Source: Periplaneta americana (Eukaryota; Arthropoda; Insecta; Blattodea; Blattidae). Taken from it: 64,000 nt of DNA. Both the position numbers and the translations under genes were made by a program. The stretch is taken from positions 175,677,988 to 175,741,987 of the forward strand of contig NC_091120.1 in NCBI RefSeq assembly GCF_040183065.1, read 5' to 3'. This document shows, piece by piece, positions 25,001 to 37,800 of this stretch. The notes beneath the pieces were generated by a model. It ran no database searches. It saw only the letters and a list, made by a program, of their open reading frames with translations, and was not told the DNA's origin. Position 1 is the stretch's first letter. Every line of letters starts with the position of its first letter.

Positions 25001-25562
25001 CAGGAGAACATTAGGAATATAATGTGACTATAATACAGTTGTTTATGTGTATATGTATATATAACATTTAAGGTTTTATAATTCTCTTTCTACACTATTC
25101 ACAGGTTGCCTGGAAATGATGACCATAATTTCATTACTTACAAGTTTAAATCTATATAACAGTTTATTAATAAAAATAATAATTATAACAGAAGCTGTGT
25201 GACAACCACATAAACATTATAATCTCTTGTTTAATATTGTGGAAGCGTATTGGAAGTCCACAATCTCGTCATCGTTTCTAGGTACACAAATAGGTCATAA
25301 TTAATTACATCACATAATTCTTTAACTCTTTGGTCAGTAGATTGTAAAGAAGTAGATTTAGTAGAATCTCTTCTATGTTACCAGCAGCCCAGTTGCACCA
25401 TCAGTCATTTCCTGAAAACAAGGAAAAATTGTTCACGTTTTATTGTACAGAAATACACTGATTATCAGGGTTTCAGATGGTTGGTATGGCTTTACAAACG
25501 AAAGGGACTGTGTATTTCCTACATGTAATGAAAAAAAAGCTCTGAAAGTTTCGTATCATGTG
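22081..25562. other. Intergenic, no supported gene
   Basis: 3.4 kb of AT-rich sequence. The most GC-rich part, 23815-23915, has the look of a transposon edge (CCCCCTCCCTCTCTAGGGG) but lacks a partner. No coding motif. Confidence 0.4.
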
Positions 25563-25727
25563 CTTGCAGTCATAGGCGGAGAGAGAATCGTTTCCTTGGG
25601 GGGGGGGGGGGGAAGCAAAACCATAGAATCCCCATATAATGGGGTTATGGGGGAGATCATTTACCTCCTCCTCCCATTATAGCTTGAACGTGGTACAGTA
25701 CATCATATCGGAATATGATCATTTAAT

Positions 25728-26040
25728 AATAGTACATTATGCAACGAGCCTATAATGGTAGTAATTAAGACGCGAGTATGTTTATGAAACGAGCGCAAGC
25801 AAGTTTCATAATTTTCATACGAGCGTCTTAATTACCATTATAGGCAAGTTTCATACGACTTTTTATGCTCGACCATATTTCTAACCTGAAATTATTCATA
25901 AGTATTCATGTTATTCTTATCTGACTGGGGAGCGGAATTGACCTTGTGCAAGGGTTAAGATACAAATTATATTTACTGTAAATGTTATTTTAAGTGACCA
26001 TGCTTAATTTAATTTAGGATGCTCCTTGTTATTATTATTA

Positions 26041-26079
<39 letters not shown>

Positions 26080-26099
26080 TACTACTACTATTACTAGCC

Positions 26100-26136
<37 letters not shown>

Positions 26137-26688
26137 GTTTTTTATTAGTTGTGTTTATTATTAATTGTCATTATTGAGTGTAATTAGTTACCACTGCCAC
26201 CGGGTATATACCCATTTGCGGTGTGAATAAATACATACACATATATATCTCGTAAATTGTGAGATGTGCGCAGACGCGAAAGTATTGATTTTTTCCTAGA
26301 AACAAATGTCAATGACCTTGATATAATCTAGAGAGTAAAATAAAAATTAATGTTGATATAACCTTAAAATTGATTTAGACATTGAAAAACGAGATGACAA
26401 ATTGAATTTATTTGAATATTATTTACAATTAATGCTAATTATTATAGTAACAGAACATAACCTTCTGCGACAGTATTGGATTTCCAGCCTCCGTGACGTT
26501 TCGCTAGTTGTCTTTCGATTGCATATCCGAGAATAATCGATACTTGCGCTTTCATATTGTTACAATGGTGTTTTCTGATTGGTGGAACACCTGAACTTTA
26601 ATGAATAGGTGTACTTTAATGAGGTCCATTAAAGGGCTGCTACCAGGTGTATAATTACTATATTTCGGCATGGTCGAGCATAAAGGTA
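25728..26688. repeat. Dispersed element, inverted relative to copy at 40573-41202
   Basis: Starts AGTACATTATGCAACGAGCC and ends ATGGTCGAGCATAAA; both edges and most of the interior recur in opposite orientation at 40573-41202. The first 130 bp fold back: CCTATAATGGTAGTAATTAA (25752) pairs with TTAATTACCATTATAGG (about 25828). TATGCTCGACCAT (25865) and ATGGTCGAGCATA (26672) are also inverted. Confidence 0.8.
26031..26136. repeat. (ATT)n microsatellite
   Basis: ATT array interrupted by ACTACTACTATTACTAGCCT in the middle. It is absent from the related copy at 40573-41202, so it expanded or was inserted in this copy. Confidence 0.95.
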
Positions 26689-27809
26689 TTTTTAGAGGGC
26701 ATGTTTCTTACAGTGTTACATCCATATCTGCAATGTTTCGGACCGAATTGTATAGGACTTGAACTGTAAATCTACTACAAATTATAATAGGGTATAATTT
26801 AAAACAATCCCTCTCGTCTTCTCTCTCGTACAGAATAGTTCAATAGTTTATATTATATGTCTAAGAACAATATGTGTAGACAAGGCCATATAAGCCAAGA
26901 ACAATAATTACAAAGAGACTGCACTATCAAAAAAATTCGTCAACGCAAATACTGTACATCAATAAAACTACGTAGCAGTGCTAACAGAAACTTTTTTATA
27001 TTAAGCTTTCCTGAAGATATCATATGAAATGTAAACTCTTATTATTTTATCTAATCTCGTCTTTAAGTTTACACATTATACTAGGATCACTTTTCTTTTT
27101 TCTGCATTATTCTGCAGTATGTTATTCATATTTCTCCAAATGGTGGCCTGAACACCTGCAGACTTCTAACACATGAGTACAGGCTGTTACAAAAGAAACA
27201 TTACAGTGCTTCCATTCTTATACATTCAGAAATTTAAAATAAATGTTATAGTCTAGACACATGATCTGAAGACATTAATTCGTCAATTTAAGCACAGAAA
27301 CTTAATCATAAACAAAAGCAAAAAAGATCTTTTGAATTCAGTGTTTTCTAACGTTTATAAAATAAGAGTTCGGACAAGTTTGAGGGGGCAGTGCCCTCCC
27401 ATACCCCCTCCCCCATAACTCCACCTATGCTCACAGTGTTTCTCATCTTTGTTGCATCACATTTACAAAATGGCGTATCTTTTTTCTGTGTTGCAATTTG
27501 CGAACTGCGGTTCTGTAGTTTCTGTACAGTGAACTTTCTGATGGCAATTTAGAATTTGATTCTCTTTCCGATAACAACATTCCGATTCTATAGACAGCTT
27601 GAAATGACTGGATGCATCTGTAAAAGAAAGAGTTCAGGACGTCCACATGTGCCAAAAAAAGAGTCAAGAACATCAGAGCAGCTTTCGTACTTTGTCCAGG
27701 GTCTCCTGATCGCATACCATTTGTGCCTAAGAGTTTTTGTGGATTTATACGTCCTTAGTCAATAAGAAGAAGAAGCAACATTTAGGAATCTTTCAACAGT
27801 CTCATAAAA

Positions 27810-28555
27810 GGCTGCAAAAGGGTATCTGTCGGATACAGGGGGGAGAGCCATTAATCCTTCCCATTGAAGGCTTTAAGGAACCAACCTGGACAAATACCCA
27901 ATGTCCCATCCCTACCTTCCCGTGGTGCAGCTGTTAGCAAGCATAATTTTACAAGCTGAACTAAAGGGAGGGGCTACTCATCAATTAGCACTGGTCAGCT
28001 TGATGAGTTAATGACCGAATTTGGTATAATTTTCCTCTATTCAATACCTAATTCCCTCTTTACCTTTTCCTATCCAGTCCTCTGACTGAACTCTTACTTT
28101 CTTCGACCCTGACGGCATTAGAGCATTCGAGGCCTAGGGGTTCATTTCCCTTTCCTTCCTCCTCTTTCTACTTTTCTGTTCCTAGTGCTGACCTGCTATG
28201 ACACTAAAATCGTCCTCCAGTGGCTTAAGGAGGGAAAGCTGGTGATCAACAAGATCTCCCAGCTAGGTCTAGTAGACTCGTCGACCAACAGCAGGTGTGG
28301 TCCTCCAGACATTCTGGGGGTTGTGTGTGAATGAAGTAGCCACCAAAACGTTAAAATATGGTGTTCACTTAAATCGGCTACAACTTGCCATTTTCATCTT
28401 ACAATGGAATGCTGGCGGTATAACACAAGAAATGGATTCGGAACACCTCAAAATCTGTGCTTCAGTGGCTGACCATGATAATATCTTTGAAAAATATTGG
28501 AGTGCAAGAGGTCAAATGACTTTATTGTCAAACGCCTGGCATTAGAAAACAACAA
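27810..28555 (+). mobile_element. Internally deleted LINE copy with 16-bp target duplication
   Basis: A 746-bp insertion flanked by perfect CAACAGTCTCATAAAA at 27794-27809 and 28556-28571. The 5' part (27810-28427) is a GC-richer leader that runs into ILQWNAGGI, the usual first residues of a LINE endonuclease domain. At about 28428 it jumps to the 3' end of an RNase H-bearing LINE (SEHLKICASVADHDNIFEKY, then WSARGQM and LLSNAWH) and a CAA tail. The 3' part is the same family as 2530-3560. Endonuclease, RT and RNase H are missing. Confidence 0.88.
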
Positions 28556-28624
28556 CAACAGTCTCATAAAATTAAACCGTTCGACTGTATTTTTTAAAAC
28601 TACAGTATGTTTTCAAATGTTCTT

Positions 28625-28630
28625 TTTATT
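28625..28630 (-). terminator. Candidate polyadenylation signal for the RAB3IP-like gene
   Basis: AATAAA on the minus strand 69 nt past the stop codon. It lies before the LINE-derived insertion that ends at 28555. No other evidence of transcript end is visible, and AATAAA is common in AT-rich DNA. Confidence 0.35.
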
Positions 28631-28698
28631 TTGAGAAACTGTTAAGGAGAAAGAGTGGAATCTCCCTTTGTCATTACCTAATGCTTTCTTCTTCAGTC

Positions 28699-28778
28699 CT
28701 ATGATGACAGGACCAATCCCAATCGAGCAAGCACCATCTCCTTTCTGAGACGAGTCATCTCCCAAAACACATCATGCA
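28699..28778 (-). CDS. RAB3IP: RAB3IP-like exon 8 (C-terminus and stop)
   Basis: 80-nt coding part of the last exon. Acceptor TTCTTCATGTTTCAG, phase 1, so the junction codon is GTG (Val442). It reads [20 protein letters not shown], then five more residues and TAG at 28701-28699. This is the family C-terminus (FWEV-x-x-LR-x-x-M-x-LA-x-LG) with a slightly different tail. A TTTATT at 28625-28630 gives AATAAA on the coding strand about 70 nt after the stop, so the 3' UTR could be short. Confidence 0.92.
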
Positions 28779-31700
28779 CTGAAACATGAAGAAGAAATTA
28801 TTTACGTACTGTATATGTCGACATCATATATAGGATCAAGAATATAAACGACTTAGATGAAAATGGAGCTTTATATGGAAATAACTATGTCATTCTTAAG
28901 ACATTATAAAAGTTGAATCGTAAGTAATGTCATTAATTTCAGGGGTTATTCTTTGAGATACTTCAAACAAAAAAGTTCCATACAATTTTGCTCGTTTTTG
29001 CTTCCTTTTCGAAAAAAAAAAATGTTATATATGAACCATTACATAGCACGTTTTAGGAAAGCCAATATGCTCAGTCAATTTAAGAGAGCAGTGTATTATG
29101 ATAATAAATGATTGAAAGAATTTTAGTTTTGTTTTTCAAATGTGCAGAAATTTCATCCGAACAAATGTAACATTTAAAATTCCTTTTCAGAACAAAAAGT
29201 TACATTTGATCAAATCAAAGTTCTGCACATTTAAAGGACAAAACTAAAATTCTTACAATTATTTGTTACCATAATACACTGCTCTCTTAAATTGACTGTG
29301 AGCATATTGGAAATTAAATCAATGGCTTTTCCAAAACATGTTATGGCATTTTTCATAAAAAACAAATTATCTCAAAAAGGAGGCAAAAAGAAACAAAATT
29401 GGATTAAACCTTTTTTGTTTGAAATATCTCAAAGAATAACCCCTGAAATTAATGATATTATCTACAGTCTAGCCTGTATAGTAGCAATGAAGCTGAAACT
29501 GCCTCTCAGATTGTGTGACTGCAAATATTCGCACATCTAAGATGCCATTCATATGAATTTTTTTTCAACATTGAGCAACTTAATCACAAGCCTCCCTAAA
29601 AGAACATAAAACCTCTTTAAGAGTTAGGACTAACAAATCTCCATCATCATCTCATCTCATTACAGGTGCATGACATAAAATGTCAAGTACCCGCCGTTAA
29701 AAAAAAAAAAAAAAAAAAAAAACTTTCATCCATTACACAGTAAATTTTGAACTTAACTGATTTTTCATCTAAAATTTCGGCTGCATACATTATTAGTTCC
29801 TTATATTGACCTACCTGAACTTTTAACTAAGCCCCTTTCGATGTAGCGTAGGTAGTTGAGGAAATCACATACTGCAATTATCTGGAAACAAATTAATTCG
29901 ATTCGATTTAGTTTCATATGTACCGTACTTCATTTTTCATTAACACTCTGGCCTAAGCTTGATGACCTGTACTGCATACTGAAATACAGGATTAATGCAG
30001 GAAATCGTTAATACTTGAGTTAAATATGTGATGTCAATATTTTGACTTCATGGAAAATGAAGATAGATCCCCCCTCCCCCCATAAAAAACAACTGCAAAA
30101 GAAAGAAAATATTTTATAATCATATGACTAAAGTCGTGTTGTTATGGTGATATTTATTTTCAATTTCGCACAAAATTAAAATATAATGTTATTCCGAAGT
30201 AAATTCCCAGTTTCAAATGGCCATAAGTCCAAAGTTCGGAACTTGGAGACTTGTGTCTTTGCATGTAGCTAACCGACCGGACTTCAATATCAACAAACTC
30301 CCACTTCCAGCACCTGACAAGGTCTGGTAGAAAAGTGGTTTCTGGCTAGAACAACATATTGATAGTACTATGGTAGGTTGAAATACCGGTATGTAATTTC
30401 ATAGGAACCAAACTGATAATATGTATAGAAAATAAAGCCATTTCAAACAGGAAACTTCATTTAGAATAATCTTATACATTGTTTTTATAAGTTTGTGACA
30501 TAGAATATAGTTCTACAAAATTAGCAAACAAAAACTTTCAGACATTATTTAAATTAGTACAAAAGTTGAAAAACTGTCGAATATGCCATGAGCAGTGCAA
30601 ACATGGGTGATATTTATAGCAGTATTACTTTCTCTTCTTACTTACAAACTTACAAATGGCTTGTAAGGAACCTGGAAGTTCATAACCCACCACCGGTCTC
30701 TATTCTGAGCAAGATTAATCCAGTCCCTAGTATCATATCCCATCTCCCTCAAATCCATTTTAATATTATCCTTCTATCTACGTCTTTCTCCCCTCAGGTC
30801 TTCTAACACTACATACATTTCTGGATTTACTTATACTTGCTACATGTCCTGCCCATCTGAAAGTCTGGATTTAATGTTGCTAATTATGTCAGGTGAATAA
30901 TATAATCCGTGCAGTTCTGAGTTGTGTAACTTTCTCCATTCTCTTGTAACTTCATCCCTCTTAGCCCCAAATATTTTCCTAAGAACCTTCTTCTCGAACA
31001 CCCTTAACTTTTATTCCTCTCTCAAAGTGAGAGTCCAAGTTTCACAATCATTCAGAACCGGTAATATAAATGTTTTATAAATTCTAACTTTCAGCTTTTT
31101 TAAACTTTGCTGTGTTCGTGCCAAAGAATCAGTCCTATTCTGAGGCTTATATTGGGGTTTCACAACAAGCTCTTTTTTACGGTGATGGATTGTTAGACCT
31201 TCTCCCAATCCCCAAGCTGGAGGACAACCCCTTATCGGCTGTCCATGACTGCTTATTCAATATATTCGCAGCTACCCTCCATATCTGGAGGCAGACTCCT
31301 CTATCTGCAGCCTGAGGATGTGCCATGCTATGGTGATAGGGACCCACAATACATGGGATTTGCACTTTACTATTAACATATTCTTGGCTAGAGGTATTGC
31401 TTAGAGAGTTTTGGTTTTGTATATCAGTAAGACATTGAGAAAAGATCTTCATATTTTATCTGGATTGAAACAATTGAATGTTAGTATAGCAGAGGACTGT
31501 TATTCATAACACGTGTACTATGAATACAAAACGATTGTTTGTCAATAACCTTGAAGATGTAACTTACGTATTCTACATACAGTATTGTCTCAATATAACG
31601 GACTTCAGTTTAGTGTACTTTTCCAGTTTTACGTACATATTTTAAATCCCTCACTAAAATCCCGTACATTATAATGTAAAGAAATTTCATTTTTATGTTA

Positions 31701-34700
31701 TCGGTACTTATGATCATAGTACGATAATTTTTGAAGTTGATATATATTTTTTTAACTTCCCCAACTTTCATATATTGTTAGTTGCAGAATTTATGTATCA
31801 TATGTAGGCCTATCTCTTTTTTATTATTATTTCAAACATGATGGCTGGGAACTTATTATTATATGTAAAGTATAGCATCTTGCCAGCAATTATGATCTAT
31901 GTTTCTAGTAGGAATAGTAGTAGTTTCAAGTTTTGAGTGAACCACTTAAACAGTTTGTAGAAGATAAACTACAGTAAAACCCCGATAAGACGCTGTTCAA
32001 GGGACCACGTGTAAATGAAATGAAATGAAACCGCGTGTTAACCGGGACCGCATATTAGGCAGGTTTACTAATTTTGACTTATATACATTATTATTCTATT
32101 ATGTAATTACTGTACTTTATGTCAAAGATATTTACAATATGTACTGAACTTAAATCTTTCGAAAAAGGTCATTCATAGTTGTTTGCCGTGTGCGTGTTCT
32201 TCAAGCCCTCATATTTAGCACACTTCACTTTCCTGTGCTTACATCCTCCCAACATCGCGGCTGCAGTGCTCAAGTCGCGATTTTTTATTATCGTTCTTAT
32301 TGTCGATGATGGGAATGCTAATGAATCAGAGAGTTGTTTCTGATTAAGAGTACTGTTTTCATCGTACTTTCGTTGTTTGAGAGGCTTTAAGCGCGCAGGT
32401 AAAGAGTCGAATAAGAGAGCGTAACAAGAGGGTGGGGTATTGTACAGTATGAAGGTTTAAGTGCGCAGATGAAGGGTCGAATACCAGTACTTTTCAGGTT
32501 AATGGCACCAGTGAGTTCAATGACCAAGATGTTTCATTGCTGTTACAGTACATTGCTGAAAATTACATCGAAAATATTCCACAAAAACAGCGTATTATGC
32601 AGGACTTGGGTGCAACAAATGGGATATTTTATAAAGGCGTTATATATGAAATGTGCAGTGACCGGACAAAAAAAAACGTATTACACGGGATAGCGTAATA
32701 AGAGGACGCGTGTTATCGAGATTTTACTCCATTAGAAAAACAAACCAAATTAAAGTTAAGAACTTCTTAAAATGTGTACAATGTGTATAATTGTTGTAGA
32801 TATTTACATCTTTTTTAACCTAAGTAATTTTTTTGTGTTGTAATTTTGAAACTGAGCAATATGTACATTATTTATACTTGTGTATAGGCGCAGAGGATTT
32901 CTTTAATTTGTTGAATCTTACATGGATTGTAAACACAGCTGCAGTATGCAAGATATGTTGTGGAAAAGCTGCACTATCTAATGTTATCGTACATTTCAAA
33001 ATAAAGTATAAATATTATTATTTTCTGATGTACGTAATACTGAGATTTCACTGTAGCAAGTATATCTCCGACATTTCCCCGCCATTTTTTTGTACTCACC
33101 CTGTTCCTGCAGATCTGTGAGATGCAGTGCCACGGCTCCTGGTCACCCAGCCTCATGCGGTAGTGGCACTGACGTGGAGCCTCCAGCAGGGCACATTTTC
33201 TGTTACGGAAAACATTGATTACCATATGGCAAGTGCACATAGTACATACAGGATGCCTAACTTAAGTCGTTTATTTTATGCTTAGGCAGCTGAAATAACA
33301 GTCAAGACATGTCGGAGGTATTTAATGGTCTCGTAGGCGGAATTAGGGGTGGTACAGCTGGCGCCAGTGTTTTTGGCGTGTGTCCTAGATATATACAGTC
33401 GAGCCGTTCTTATTTCCGGCAGCAAATCACACGACAGCTTCTGGTCAGCTGACACGCTGCTTCACTGGTAGTGGTTGTCGTCAAGGTTATGCAGACGACA
33501 TACCACTTCCCGCTCACGGTGGATGTTACTGCGTTGTCAAGTCTACCCTTGTACTCTTAACGAAGTTTTAGCACATGTCTAGTCTTAAACATCGAACGAA
33601 AAATTATTTCCTACGATAAATAATTAGAAATATATGAATACATATTATTATATATTATTGTTATTGTTGATCCTAGCATCCCAGGACACAGAAGACTTAC
33701 CTTGTTGTGCTATAATTGGTTTTTCCGACCATTTGAAGTAACGATTTTCGTAAATACAGAAACAATATTAGAAATTACTAAAATGGGAGAAAACTGTAAA
33801 ATATAATAAATAAACATTTTTTATGTGAATGAATAACTAAAACCACACAACCTGTAAATTAAGTAAAATATGTTAGTATTAAAAATTTTGTCATGATAAG
33901 TCATTGCTACATAAAAAAATTACACGAAGAACCTTGCCTAACGGTATTGTTCAATTTAGAGCTGCTACGCCTAGATCGCTACAGTCATTGTTAGTACCTG
34001 CCGCCGCCATAGTTCTCAGTTTATTTTCTTCTTTGCCGGATTGTCCGTACTTCTCTGTCGTAATTTGAGAAACCGTGAACTTGTTCACATCACAAGCATC
34101 AGCTGTTCATTGCACCACTTGCATTAAAGGCAATAAACTACTCTTATTTTAAGTTCATTTTCGAAATAATCTCTAACGCTAAGAATCATTTCTCTGCTTT
34201 GCGAATTGATGGTCTTCCGACTCCTCCGCGGCATTGTGATGCTGAAAACTCAGCGATAACACAGCACCAACAACAATACCGACTGATTGTTCGACAACCA
34301 GCTATTAGAACTGCGTCCGTTCACTATTGGCTTGACAGAGATTTAGCAACACCGCTATTGCCTATCTTCTTCGCGCCAAAAGTCGAGAAGGCGTGGCCAC
34401 GCCGGAAATAAGAACGGCTCGACTGTAGTGCCCAGTTTGTGAGCATGTTGCTAGTGCAGCTGAGAATGGTACCACTTCATATACACGTCACATCAGCCAT
34501 TTGCCAAACACAGTAGTCAGACTGACTGTGACAAATGTAAAACACTCGCACTTAACGTTCCCATTACTTATTTCACACGCCAAAAACGGTGACGCGGACT
34601 GTATAACATTCACTGACATCATCACGTGAATGTTACGAATTTTAGTCTTCGTATGAAAAATTTATGTTAAACACATGCTGTCAATTTGTTTTGTTAATTA

Positions 34701-34746
34701 TTTATTTTCTTTCCTCCTTCTAACGTTTATTCCAGGTTTGGATGTT

Positions 34747-34809
<63 letters not shown>

Positions 34810-34825
34810 TCAATAATACTAATAC

Positions 34826-34871
<46 letters not shown>

Positions 34872-37800
34872 TTATTTTTAGTAGGCTACATTAGTCATAT
34901 TTTCTTAATTCTTATGTATTGCAACGCAGTTTAGAGATATACATTAAATTTATTTTGGGGGTACACTAGCAAAAAAGATTGAATACCACTTGTCTAAAGG
35001 TGCGTACACACTTAGCGAACGAACAACGAACGAATGATGAAGCGAAATTTCGTTGTTCGTTCGCTATTTGAAGCAACGTACAAATCATCAGCAAATGGTC
35101 AGAAAACATTCACGTTCGCTGATTATCCGCAATAATGACAGACGAAAATATAGTTATAGCAAGTGCAGCCGTTGTTATTATAGGCAGTTAACAAAAAGAA
35201 AGTTAAAAAACAAAAGGCGATGGTGGCAGACGCCACTCTACGAAAGTCGCAATCAATATAGAGGCAGTGACTTGCTTCATGATTAACGTCGAATGGAATC
35301 GGGACAGTTTCACAACTTCTGTCGCATTTCAGAAACATACTTCGAAATATAACTGTGCAAAATAGGGTCAAAAATTTCCAAGAAAGACACAAGCTGACGA
35401 GAAGCAATACCTATTCAGGAAAGGCTAGCATTAACACTTCGATATCTTGCTACAGGAGATTCGTATACAAGTTTCATGTATTTATTCAAAGTGTCGAAAC
35501 AGTTGATTACCAGGATTGTTCCAGAAGTATGTACAGCTATAATTGAGAAACTGGAAGATTTTATTAAGGTACAACTGCAAGACAGGAGAAAGTTTCAATA
35601 TACGGATACCTCACTGACAATAATTATCTTAAAATGCTAAAAAGAGAGATTTGTCTGTGTTTGTCGAATGCGCATCATGTTTACGAAAAGGCACTTTTCA
35701 GTGCCAATAATTTATTTTGTGTGCACAAGGTTGGAGCTTTGTTTTTTTCGGGTGTCAATTAATTGTCCAAAAGGAACGACATATGTTTATACGCGAACCA
35801 AGTTGACTCGTACACTACATCAATACCCATTCCAGATCTTTTTGTGGACTTCTGTATTTCCCTCCGGAATGATGTCAGTAGGGACTAAGTTTTCTTTTTG
35901 GCTTCTGCTCCCTACAATAAACAAAACATATGTATCCACTGAAAATAAATAAACAAAAGTAATTTTCAAATTTTGCACGTGTTTGACTCGCTTACTTTAC
36001 AGCTGAACATCTTTCCAATAGCTTCCCAAACATCATGTTCTCTTACTTTATTGTGGTAAGTAGGATGCTTGGGATTCCATAAAGTTTCCTGCTCCCTATA
36101 TGCATTAATAAGATTTATAACAGCGTCTTCCGTCCAAGCGACGGATCACTTCCGAAGGCAAACGAAACGATCGTTTTGCCTTTGCTGCTACGTACACACG
36201 TTCCAATTTCAATCAGCGAATGCATTCGTTTGTCGTTCGTTCGTTGTTCGTTCGCTAAGTGTGTACGCACCTTAAGACATACGAGATTGATAACAACCCG
36301 CATTGAATTTGACGATGTCGACGTAGTTTGCTTCTTGGAACATCTTATACTTAATTCTTCTCTCGCTATCTTTCACTTTTGCTGTTACGAGATTCAGGTA
36401 TTCAAACCGTGAATGGTTACCAATGGTAGAATTCGAGCTTTTATAGCTACTCCTGTGGAACATTTCGACTCATATACCGTAAAGTGGGGTGACTTTGAAC
36501 GCCGAGGTGACTTTGAACAGTAATTTAGCGCCTTTCTAAATTAAATGCTGTACCCTATTGCGAAAGAACTGAACTAGTTTATTGACAACTTAAACAGTTT
36601 TATCGCAATTGGGAACAGCATTTAATTTAGAAAGGCGCAAAATTACTGTTCAAAGTCACCCCTCTTTACGGTAATGTTGTGATGAATGACGTATTTCCAT
36701 TTTAAAGTAGTATTAATTAGAATATTCTAGAATCTCCTAGAATAGAAGTTCGAAATTAAAAAGTACGAAAAGAAGGATCGAATATCGAACCCTATCAAGC
36801 AGTAGCAACGTTCACACGAATACATCACTCTAGCTAAGAACCATGAACTATCCTCGAGAGATCGGCGTGTTATAAATGTTTGTTTCTTTACTCAGACGCA
36901 TCGTATGAATTAATATGTCAATTAGTTCACCGAACCTATGTCTATTAGGCCTATTATTTTAGCTGATCTCAATCGTTACTTACACTAAAATACAAGCGCT
37001 GCGAGTTAGATAATTTCAACGATGAAAAGTATTCTCTCTCCAACCCCGGTCGTGTTATGTGTGATGCTTAAAACAATTGATGAATTATGCGTATTAATGT
37101 AGTTAATATTACGTAGATAATAGTTCGTGTTATGTTCTTTATATACGCAGTGGGCCAAGAAAAAGGCACAAAATTTAAATTATTATATTCCAGTAGCTAA
37201 TGATTTCACTTGAAAGTTTATTTCACAGGACAATTTGACAATTCATGTAGACCGGAAAAGTACTATAATATTTAATTAGGTACAGTAATTTCCCGGTCTA
37301 CAAGAATTGAGGTGTATAGTTCCAAAAGTCGACATCTGCCATTTTTATGAAAAATGAGTTACGATCATTTCTTATATTTTTGGGTTGAAATACATTGGAA
37401 AAACACTATTTCATCCTCAAAAACTCGATATTTCTAACATAAATCAAGCTTTAAAATATGGAATTTTTTCCAAAACCCGACTTATTTTGTTAAGGTATTG
37501 TTCCAAAACTCGACATATGCAGTTTATCCCAAAGTCCGACATTTACACTTCCATTGTGTGAACTATGAAGGCCAGTAAAGTTCCAGAAGTCGACATCTTT
37601 GCTCAAGACAAAGAAGGTGTGTGATTTCTTTATACCACTAGTGTTTTCTTTTAGAATATCATAATTCTTCAGTGCACGGAACTTACTGGGAAAATCGACA
37701 ATGGAACTTTAGCTGAATAAGAATAAGCTTCATTATATTGGTACTTCAGAGCTGTGCAGATTTTTACGTGTTGACGTGTTGTGTGAGCTTCTTACAGAAG

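Larger units (their letters stand above)
25571..27429. mobile_element. Probable hAT-like element enclosing another repeat
   Basis: Left end CATAGGCGGAG and inverted right end CATAGGTGGAG, each followed by a G-rich run. Flanking octamers CTTGCAGT (25563-25570) and CTCACAGT (27430-27437) agree at six of eight positions. It encloses the 25728-26688 repeat unit and an (ATT)n array. The short ends and imperfect duplication keep confidence moderate. Confidence 0.5.
34998..36272. mobile_element. Harbinger/PIF transposon with both gene relics and TAA target duplication
   Basis: Ends AGGTGCGTACACACTTAGCG (left) and the inverse CGCTAAGTGTGTACGCACCT (right). The TIRs run about 40 bp with AACGAACGAAC repeats, and the 3-bp duplication TAA is at 34995-34997 and 36273-36275. 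Inside are a plus-strand HARBI1-type transposase relic and a minus-strand MADF (Myb/SANT-like) relic, pointing at each other. Two genes and a 3-bp TWA duplication are the hallmarks of this superfamily. Confidence 0.93.

Noticed and set aside
27443..27715. 90-codon minus frame as a candidate exon
   Set aside because: Ends directly at the edge of the 25571-27429 element and lacks splice signals or family similarity that I recognise.
34675..34881. Poly-isoleucine frame
   Set aside because: Translation of an (ATA/AAT)n microsatellite.
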